Origin: Incurvaria masculella
Taxonomy: Eukaryota; Arthropoda; Insecta; Lepidoptera; Incurvariidae
Direction of reading: 5' to 3'
Assembly: GCA_946894095.1 (NCBI GenBank)
Contig: OX335642.1
Span: 13,031,021 to 13,095,020, forward strand
Length of the DNA stretch: 64,000 bases
In this document: positions 55,026 to 64,000 of the stretch, in pieces
Layout: each line of letters opens with the position of its first letter
How positions within the stretch are numbered: position 1 is the first letter of the stretch
Translations under genes and position numbers: made by a program
The notes under the pieces: generated by a model
Database searches by the model: none
What the model was told of the DNA's origin: nothing
The model's input: the letters and a program-made list of their open reading frames with translations, nothing else

Positions 55026-58000
55026 TTTACTTAACCTTTTATTTATAAGAGATTGCATAGTTGATAAGCTTCGTTTAGTTTAAATATCGATAGCAATGTG
55101 GATGCACTACCGACAGTCGAGTTTGACATTCACCGTTGGCCGTTTTGTTTAACACTGGTATACAAGATAGAATAAAATGTTGCCATTATTAAAATGCATT
55201 TTACGGATGTTACCCAGCCCAGTTACATGTACTCAAGTTCGCTAGTGAATTTAGCATAGATAATTTTATATTGGCAATTATTTTGTAAGAACCTATTGTT
55301 GTATATTGGTGGCTAGTGTCATGTTTTGCGGACGCCGTTTTTTGATAGTTAATTTTAATTTTATGCGGTTATTTTATATTTAGGAAGACATCACAATTAA
55401 TTGTTTAGTGTCGCCGCGTGTTGAATCAGAAACCCACAGTTGGTGCTGTATCAAGCTTTTGTCTCTAACATAGTGTTTAATTTGTATGTAGCTAGATATT
55501 ATTTTGTGTACGCACAAGGTCTTGCTTGCGTTCCTGTGCGATCGTGTTACACACGTTTACACCACATTTTTTCTCAGAGAAAATGTTCCTGGATACAATT
55601 TATACGAACCGAGTATTTTAAAAATAATGGTGAAGGGGGCTCACTGCCTGCTCATTCCTAGTCTTAATTTGTATGTTTATGTTAATTTTGAACTATCGTA
55701 GAAGCAAAAAGTACACTTTGGAGGGTGGGAAATGGTAAAATTTGTACAAAATTAACTTAGAAGATAAATCTAAATTAAAAAAACCTTTCTTTGCACAAAC
55801 ATTTGGAAGTAAGGTGAAACGAAATAACATACGTAAGAAAGACATATACACTATGGCTAAGAATATAAATGAATTTATATGATAAAGTTTTCTCAGTAAA
55901 TAGGGGATTTTAAAAATTACATAAAACTATTACGTATGTTCGTCTACGTTGCCAGTAATATTAAAACAATCTTTAAATTTAATAATGATAATGATGTAAT
56001 ATTCGTAAAAATAATAATAGTGTTAGTTTGAAATTTTTTGGCAAATATAATAATAGTTCATATTGCTTAAGTTTAATTTCTATAAATCGAGAATATCACA
56101 TGTGCTCAAATTTAATTGCGTATTACTATTTTTCGCATTGATTTTTTTGTCTGATTTATAATATTTTGGTATAGGGCCTCAATGTCTAGGAAATAACGAA
56201 TGTACTTTTGATATATTTAATATTCTTAATCTGTATATGTTTGCAGGACATTATTTATTATTTATTCACTTATTAAATCGAGATTTGTATCGAAATTTAT
56301 AATTCACAATGTACTTACATAAGCGAGGCACTATCACAGAATATTTTGACTTGTTTATCATTGAAGAAAAATGGTAAGTTAAAATCAATCTACAGGGTAT
56401 TTAAGAATGCTTAAGATTTTATTTTTTCTATTTATTTAGTGTGCATTCATTTTACATTTTAAGATGTTATTTTAGGAAAACCCTAAATGTTAGCCTTACT
56501 TTATTTATCTCTTGCTTGCACATGAATTTTGTGTTGTCTCTAACGCCAATATAAATAGCCATATTGTTTTTCTTCGATTTTTTTTATACCTTCTCTGCAT
56601 ATTTGTATTTTATTTATTTATTTACAGCTGTACACACTAAATGCGCTTATTAAGAATTCCTCTGGCAATACTTAAATTATTTGTATCTCCTTTACATGGA
56701 AGCTTTTAGAAATTTAATGCTAGAAAAGACCTTCAGTAAAATAAATCAATCAATTGTATTTTTACCTTAGTAACGAATGCTTGGCCTATTTTCAACGTCT
56801 GGTGCTGTCATACTTTTGCTGGTTGAATATGTGTCAGTGTCTAGACGCAGATAAAATTAACTAGTGGCCATGTACGAACTGAATCCATTGCAGTTTTTTG
56901 TTTCACAATGAACGGCCTCAATGTTTGCATCCATTTTCTGATGCAACATCTCCACTAATATGTTAATAATGTGATATGAGTTTGTTATAATTTCTCATAA
57001 CATTTTCTAAAAGTTCTTTATGAATATCTGGACAATGTAAATTATGCTATGTACACGCATACATGTGACAATGAAGTTGTTGGGAGTCGGATCACCTTTG
57101 GGAATAAATATACGTAAATAAATCAAAACTGAATGTTAATTTCGGTATTTTGATTACATTATCTAGTTTTAATAAACTATGTTAAGTAGACCTCATGCTA
57201 GTTTATTTCAAACACCGATTTCGATAAATCCTTTAAAACATTACTGCAATAAGGATATTTTTTTATAATCAACATTTTGGCATGTACTTTTTCTGCGTGT
57301 GATGATGAAACTGTCACTTTCCTAAAAATGTGCAATCTTTGACATTGACAATGTCATGTTTTTTATAGTTACCTCTTGCGATAGATCATATTTCAGAGAT
57401 TCACATACATGTTGCATCAAATTTAATAGTTATGCCTGTTCAAGCTTGTTTCCTTTTCTGGTTTGTATTTATTTTACAATTGCAGTAATGAAAAAATAGA
57501 CGCAAGATGAATGTAAATTTTTGCAATATGAAGTATTTCTTACAGCAGTGTTTATTTGCTCCCAACATTGAAAGGAAATTTATTCAATAATGTACCAATT
57601 TTCATTGGCTGAGGGTTTTAGTGAACATAAAAGAACTTAAATTCATAGGTAATTTTGGAAAAAGACTAAGCCACTCTTCGGCATTGCTGTTTTTCCTTCG
57701 TATCTATCCATGGTGTAAATTGTACCTTGTTGCGTTCCCGGTGTCACAATGGGAGTATTGTGTTGCCGCAGACAAATCAAAAGTTTCGTTAAAGTATCTG
57801 ATGGCTCGACAGTAGAGGTCCCGCAAGGATATATTTAGGATTAAAAAAAGAAACCTATTTTAACTATAAACAATTCAACGATTTAGATGTTAGGGAGTTC
57901 TCAATTATTTGATGCGAAAGTAATTCTCCGATGATATTATTTATGTTTCACGGTAATGTGTAAGATGTACATAATTTATGGTATGTAATAAAAATAGTAT

Positions 58001-60824
58001 GTACTTAAATCATGGCTAAATTAATATGAAGGTCGTGAAAATTTCTGTTGATATTCTGCTTTATTTTTGCAGTAATAAAAATGTCATTTCTTGAAGTTTT
58101 GTCTTTTTGTTGTCTAACAAGTGGTTGTGAGTTAGTATTTTGTATGTAACCTCGCCTGTTGTAGATCTTACATAATTCATGCTGAATCCGGACTTAGGAA
58201 AATGTTGCAGTTAATATTTGAGATGGACCTTTTGGGAAATTTGCCAGATCCTTATCACTAGGATATTTGGATTTAGCATGCTCGAATATTTGAATCGAAA
58301 GCAATAAACAGGGCTCCCCTCATGATGTCTTGTATTACTGATAAACATTTCTTATTCCACTGCTTATCCTCGGAAAAGATATGCCAGACATAAAGATGTT
58401 ATGTATAGGATTCATTACTAATAATTTCTGATTAGAGAAGGAATAATTAAACCTAACGTATTAAATGGACTCGAATTTACAATTGCTGTGACCCCCGGGT
58501 ACTTAGTCCCTAGCACAAACATACTGCATAGAATACTTCATCCTGGGTCACTCGATTTACTGATTGTCAAAACTACAAATCAGCTAATGCGTTTTTGTCG
58601 CCATTTTTTTAAATTCCTTATGTATTCGAGTAGGTAGTATTTTTGACACCTAGAAACAACGGACAAATAGTGATGGTATAAATGAAAGCAGTGAAAGTAT
58701 TCTTAACTAGTTTTTGCTTGGGATTGAAGAATGGGAAAGGTTTGTTAAACCTATAAGGAACAATAATAACATTGATGAAAATGTATGAACTTAAATTGGG
58801 GGTCACATGTTCCTTTGTCATAAAGGGTCACCGTTTTCGTGCATAAGATATGTCATGATCTTGTTTATCTGGGGTTTTCATGCACATGCAGTCATTACAG
58901 CACTGGTCTTGCTTCCATGCTTCCAGTGTATTCCAGTCCTACGAAACCATGAACTGGAAATTACGTTTTAGAAAATGTTTTTAATATAACACTACGATCG
59001 AAAATACTTAATCAAAACATCTAATTGTGAAGAAGTTAACAGTTCTAAATTTTTCTGTAACTGCATTGTACGTAAAAAATTAAAATTAAATACCAGCCAA
59101 CATAGTACCCATCATTTTCATCATTTAGCATCTAAAGAATCCGCATGATTTGAAAAAAATAAAACATATTTTTTATTGTTTTTATTGCAGCCTGTTGTAA
59201 GTGCGCTAATTCATAGTGTATCTTAGTATCTGCCTGAAGTTATACTAAATAAATCTTTCATTGCAATATTTTAACAGATTTTCATTCATTACATGTTCAT
59301 GCTACCCTGCATGGTGAGGGTGTTAGATCAATTTCTTCATTTATTTCATTTTGGTAACATTTGTTGCTTACATATTTATTGAATAAAGGACTGACTAATA
59401 TATCATTACATGACTCGCATTTCTAACGGTGCTTTTTTTGAGGAATTCACTTGCTGACTTTGAATACTATGTGCTCTAGAAAAACCTAAAATGATGTTAA
59501 AATCATACCACTGCCCCCTTTTTTACAAAATGACGAGGGATTATTTGGTAAAGAAAATAACGCCTGGTGTAAAAAGTGAATATTCAATGTTTCATCAGCT
59601 TTGAAAATAGTGCTCTCCAATTTACAGTAATATAATTTATACTTTATTAATTGATTCATGTTAAAGTACAATGTTAAACTTAAATTATTATACATTATTG
59701 TCACTGTTACATTGCGTATTTGCATCATTAAATTAACTTGTCTATAATTTTCATACATGACTATTTTTGTGTTTACAATTATTACGCTAAGTCCGTATGT
59801 TTGTACAGTTTTTGAGGGTATGCCGTGTAGCAAATTAAGCAAAACATATTTTTAGTGTAAGACCTAATCAAATCGCATCTTAGTGTAATATAGAAGTTTT
59901 TAAATCGGTTTTGATTTTTCGTTCGGTTTTATCACTAATCAATCACGGAATGTATTTTTTGTAATTTAATTTTTTTTTCTGGTAATGTAAACTTAATTTT
60001 AGGAGTTAAACAGGAGAAAATTTTAAATAATAATTAAATACGACATTTATATTGATTTAAGTATTGTATTATAATTAGGTGTAAGGTAAAAAAAAGTTAT
60101 TATAATTTAACATTGTATGGAAAAAAATGTGACAAAATTATAGTCATTTGTAATATTGATTCTTGTTTTATTTTCTGTCCTTTCATTATTCAAAGCATCG
60201 ATGCAACCCTAAGTTGACTAAAAATACTGCTTTACATGGTTCATCAGAATGAATTGTCAGAGTGACCACGGCACCGACGGAACACGTGAAGAGCATTGTG
60301 CGTAAGTCCATATAACTTCTGATTCCTGCTGTAGATACTACTACATTGCTGAAAACTATAAGAACTGGGAAATGGGGCATGATGGGGCTCACCCATATAT
60401 TTTTTTTAAATATTGTAGTCTGTTTAATATGTACTTTAAATGGGTTAGTGGGAAACTGTTAATGCCACCTATAATCTGTTCCCATGTATTAGAGCACTGC
60501 CAATGTAAGCGAATTCGGAAATTTGTTAGCCAAAATACTTTAAATCAAATATTATATGGAAGCGAGCGCATCTTTTTTGTATTAGCTGCCCTCCAGTGAG
60601 GCCGCAGCTTTTATGATTACAAGCCAAGTGAACCATCTAAGAGGCCAAAGTTTACACATTTTCATACAGGTTGTTAAGGTATGGTCCAAACATTAACTAG
60701 GTATTCCTAGACATATTTAGAGCAAAACAGGTAAAAAACATTTTGTTGTAGGACTTTAATTAAAAAAAAGTCATCCTCCCCATATTATGTACATACATAA
60801 ATGTGTTTTTTAGTTATTTAGTTT
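55026..60824. other. AT-rich gene-free DNA
   Basis: Nearly 6 kb of low-GC sequence without a supportable exon, RNA gene or mobile element. Open frames are short, AT-driven and featureless. It may be intergenic or partly a very long 3' UTR of Thd1. Confidence 0.45.
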
Positions 60825-61235
60825 TTTTTTTTATGCGACCTGACATGGATTGCTAATACCACACAACTACCGTAATGATATTAGCGCAATACATCACATT
60901 CCTGAAGGAATTAGGTGCCATGCCAGGACCTTCTCTTTATGAGCACGGCTACATTGAACTGGATGGAAAACAAATTTTCATTGCCGCTTCGACCATATTT
61001 TCATCCAATGTGATGGTACTAACCCGGGCGGGAATAAACCCTACCACCTAGTAGAGGAAGGGGACCTACAGTTTTACATGGATTCCGAACCATGAAGCAG
61101 CTCGCATTCTTGACGAAATGCACTTATCGAACTCGGAAAGAAAAAGACAGTGGTGCATGTCGGAATTGAACCCAGGCCTCTGGTACGCTAGTCCAGTCCT
61201 CGCGCCACTAGGCTACGAGCCGCTCAAAATGTTGT
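60825..61235 (-). mobile_element. SINE family S, most complete copy, tRNA-derived head
   Basis: The T run at 60825-60834 is the polyA tail in minus orientation. At the other end, read on the minus strand, AGCGGCTCGTAGCCTAGTGG contains an A-box and GGTTCAATTCC (61161-61171) a B-box, so the head derives from a tRNA. The body blocks ('GTGCCATGCCAGGACC', 'AACCCGGGCGGGAATAAACC') define the family used to call the other fragments. Length about 410 bp. Confidence 0.75.
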
Positions 61236-61323
61236 GATTTTTTTTAAGTCGTACAAAAAAGGTAGATATTGTTTGCTTCAAATATCCCCAGGTACACTTG
61301 TTTAACGTTTGGACAATACCTCC

Positions 61324-61592
61324 TGTTGGATATTTAAACTTTCAAGTTTGTGTTAATCATTATGTGGAAATACAACTGATTATTGTATGCTAATTTATAG
61401 GGTCAATTTATAATATTGGCACTCCTGCATCTCCCACTCTCTCTCTTGCATCGTCATGGCGGCTTGCCGGTTCGTGTATTTTAACAGTTCTCTTGAAAAT
61501 AAAAGTGAATAAGTAAAAGAAGCTGTTTCCATCGCAAATCATCACCCCCACCGGACTTCCCGACCTCAGCAACGTGCGGGCAAGCACATATT
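61324..61592 (+). repeat. Putative 5' LTR of a BEL/Pao element
   Basis: TGTTGGATATTTAAAC could be the LTR start. An AATAAA-type signal lies near 61498. A TGG-starting candidate primer-binding site (TGGTCACTTCGAGCACGG) lies at 61593-61610. The matching 3' LTR is outside the window, so boundaries are guesses. Confidence 0.35.
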
Positions 61593-61861
61593 TGGTCACT
61601 TCGAGCACGGATACAGCATCGTCGGCTCGCTCGGTGCATGGGTGAAGCTACAAAAGACGCCATTTTGTAAGCCGCAACACAGCGGGAACCAGCGACAGGA
61701 CCGTCGTGAAGTTAGCCACGGCGACAGGCGCAAGCGCAGGTGCAACAACTGCGCGCGGGAGCACGACAAGCGAAGCAACTTCACTCCATTGAAGCACAGC
61801 CTGTCAACTTGACTTCTGTCACAACAAACAGCTGTCAATATCCATTCGATCTTTTGCAAAC

Positions 61862-64000
61862 ATGTCGAAAGAAACGAAAACCCGAATCATGCGGGACAAA
61901 CTACTTGGGCAATTGAGATCAATACATCAGTATGCCGCGAACTACGATCCCGAAACAGGCGACATCGAAGAACTGTTTGTGAGACAATCTCGACTTCAGT
62001 CGTTGCAGGATAACTTCTCCGAAATAATCATAGAAGATGAAACGGAAAAGGACAGACAGGCCTTCCAAGACTCATTCGACACACTGTTCTACACTACGGA
62101 AGCTAAATACCGAAAGTTTTGTCGACAAGTCGTGTGTGGGGATAGTTCTAATAGTGAAAATGTGTCACGGAAATCGAACCACATTAAGATGCCACAGCTT
62201 AACCTGAAACGTTTCTCTGGTAGCTATCAAGAGTGGTGCTCGTTTCGAGACATGTTTAACTCGTGTGTTCATGAAAACACACAGCTGTCAAACATTCAAA
62301 AGTTCTACTATTTGAAGTCAGTGTTAGAAGGTGAAGCGTTACAGATCATCGATTCAATACCGGTAACAAGTGACAACCTTGCCAGCGCTTGGAAGGCTCT
62401 AACAGAGCGATATGAAAATAGACATTTCATCATAAATTCACACATCAAGGCGATGATCGATCAACCGTCAGCAAACGGATCTGTTCAATCAATACGCTCA
62501 TTCTGCATACAAACAAAACAACAACTTCGTGCATTGGAGAACTTGAAGCTTCCAGTTGAGCACTGGGACGTCCTACTTATTTTCATACTAGCGCAGAAAC
62601 TGGACAAACACAATCGACGTGAGTGGGAGCTGTTTCGTGCAAATAATCTGGACAGCTCATCATGTGAACATTTCTTCAACTTCTTAGAGAAGCGGTGCCT
62701 GGCACTTGAACAGTTCGATGGGCCTCAAGAAAGTGCCAAGAATAGAACAAAAACAGTGAATGTTTGCAATTCAATGCAACATACCAAATATCAAGGACAG
62801 CAAGCACAGTGCCAGGCGTGTAATGAAGGAAAACACGGTCTGTACAAGTGTCCCGCATTCTTAAATATGGACATACCAGAACGAGTAAATTTCATAAAAA
62901 CAAACAATATGTGTTATAACTGCCTTAAGAAAGGGTGCAGTGTTGGACAATGCAAATCGCGTTCGTGCAGTCAGTGTGGCAAGCGACACAATTCATTGCT
63001 TCACATAAGTAAGCTTTCAGTGAGCGATCAATCACAACAAGCAAGCGATCCAACTACAAACAGTGACATAACATTACCAGTGGACAGTATGACAAATTGC
63101 AGTCAACCACAAACAATTTTACTGTCGACATCAATTGTCAATGTTTTCGACGCCGAGGGTAACTCTCGACCAGCTCGGTGCCTACTGGACTCCGGTAGTA
63201 CATGTTCATTCATCTCCAGTGACTTAACAAACAGTCTTGGTCTCAAACTAAAGACAAGCTCCACAGTGGTGTTTGGCATTGGCCAAAAACAATCAAAAGT
63301 GAATGCACTAACTCGTGTGCAAATCAGCTCTCGCGTGTCATCATACATGCGTTCGGTCGACTGCCTGGTGTTAGATGTCATCACGCGTGACATACCTACG
63401 TACTACATCAACACATCAAGGCTTCGCATCCCACCGAATTTGTGTCTTGCTGATCCTAGCTTCAATGTTCCGGGCAAGGTGGATATCCTGCTGGGGGCTG
63501 ACGTATTTTACGAGCTACTGCTGGCTGGACAACTCTCCGGACACGGCCAAATCACTCTACAGAATTCTGTTCTTGGATGGATTGCAACGGGAAGAGTGCA
63601 CCAAAAGCATAATGAAAAATCACATCACATCAATAGTCTTCACGCCTCTAGTGACGATGACCTCCAACGTCAGTTGGGGCGGTTCTGGGAACTGGAGGAG
63701 TTGCCGCTCAAGCCGGTGCTCACGCCAGAGCAAGCTCTATGTGAACAGACATACGAAGAGACAACCTCACGTGACGCCTTGGGACGTTACATAGTCAAGC
63801 TTCCATTGCGAGATGACGTCCACATCCTGGGTGATTCACTGTCTGGAGCGGTTTCACGTTTTGAACGTCTGGAAAAGAGACTGAAGAACAATCCCGATCT
63901 CGCGAGGCAGTATATAGACTTCATGGCCGAATATGAACAACTTGGTCACATGAAAGAAGTTCCCAAGGTGACAGCTCACAAACCTCACTACTATCTTCCC
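61862..64000 (+). CDS. BEL/Pao retrotransposon gag-pol, partial (runs off the right edge)
   Basis: An ATG at 61862 opens 713 codons with no stop to the window edge. The gag region has a DUF1759-like segment (LNLKRFSGSYQEW at about 110-125). A zinc-knuckle region with CYNCLKKGCSVGQC and CSQCGKRH follows (about 350-380). An aspartic protease with LLDSGSTCSFIS (about 442-453) comes next. The last codons match the lead-in to the reverse transcriptase (MAEYEQLGH...YYLP). RT, RNase H and integrase would lie outside. The order gag, knuckle, DUF1758 protease, RT is diagnostic of BEL/Pao. The visible part is unbroken, so the copy may be young. Confidence 0.88.
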   Translation, partial: MSKETKTRIMRDKLLGQLRSIHQYAANYDPETGDIEELFVRQSRLQSLQDNFSEIIIEDETEKDRQAFQDSFDTLFYTTEAKYRKFCRQVVCGDSSNSENVSRKSNHIKMPQLNLKRFSGSYQEWCSFRDMFNSCVHENTQLSNIQKFYYLKSVLEGEALQIIDSIPVTSDNLASAWKALTERYENRHFIINSHIKAMIDQPSANGSVQSIRSFCIQTKQQLRALENLKLPVEHWDVLLIFILAQKLDKHNRREWELFRANNLDSSSCEHFFNFLEKRCLALEQFDGPQESAKNRTKTVNVCNSMQHTKYQGQQAQCQACNEGKHGLYKCPAFLNMDIPERVNFIKTNNMCYNCLKKGCSVGQCKSRSCSQCGKRHNSLLHISKLSVSDQSQQASDPTTNSDITLPVDSMTNCSQPQTILLSTSIVNVFDAEGNSRPARCLLDSGSTCSFISSDLTNSLGLKLKTSSTVVFGIGQKQSKVNALTRVQISSRVSSYMRSVDCLVLDVITRDIPTYYINTSRLRIPPNLCLADPSFNVPGKVDILLGADVFYELLLAGQLSGHGQITLQNSVLGWIATGRVHQKHNEKSHHINSLHASSDDDLQRQLGRFWELEELPLKPVLTPEQALCEQTYEETTSRDALGRYIVKLPLRDDVHILGDSLSGAVSRFERLEKRLKNNPDLARQYIDFMAEYEQLGHMKEVPKVTAHKPHYYLP

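Overview
The window is insect nuclear DNA, almost certainly from a moth or butterfly (Lepidoptera). It is AT-rich, has GT-AG introns of 1-8 kb, and is densely packed with SINE, LINE, mariner, hAT and BEL elements, including the 'GGGTTCCGTACC...CTTGGCCGGTTTTT' repeat that is typical of moth genomes. No bacterial, viral-genome or organelle gene block is present.

There is one host gene, on the + strand from about 14.9 kb to at least 50.92 kb. It encodes the G/T(U)-mismatch thymine DNA glycosylase, the TDG/Thd1 family (UDG family 2). I assembled it as 12 coding exons with matching splice phases: 15073-15107, 20666-21742, 27109-27265, 28262-28393, 29803-30033, 31142-31335, 34434-34496, 36326-38451, 39429-39534, 40565-40674, 48299-48516 and 50560-50919. 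The sum is 4809 nt, giving 1602 residues plus stop, or 1581 if the 63-nt exon 7 is skipped. The order is an acidic/Ser-rich N-terminal region with a run of SUMO-consensus motifs and an AT-hook-like patch, then the catalytic glycosylase core (exons 3-6), two classic AT-hooks, a polyQ tract and a long Pro/Ser/Gln-rich tail with YSQSP-type repeats. A GC-rich start region carries a short polyproline upstream ORF that ends 8 nt before the main ATG.

1-14.8 kb: no convincing host gene. It holds degraded LINE, SINE and other repeat copies, a 190-bp tandem duplication, and a possible terminal exon of a minus-strand gene near 12.4 kb.

Introns: intron 2 ends in a decayed tandem array whose units resemble the exon 3 acceptor. 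Intron 3 has a SINE split by a hAT-like MITE that is itself split by a LINE tail. Intron 6 has a minisatellite cut by a TTAA-flanked MITE. Intron 10 holds a full-length LINE with an 11-bp target duplication, and an apparently intact mariner (DD34D, 341 codons) sits inside that LINE's ORF1. Intron 11 holds a hAT element with a perfect 8-bp target duplication.

50.9-64 kb: 3' UTR and AT-rich intergenic sequence, a pogo-like MITE containing a second hAT-like MITE, a full SINE with a tRNA-like head, and the 5' part of a BEL/Pao retrotransposon whose gag-pol frame is open to the right edge.
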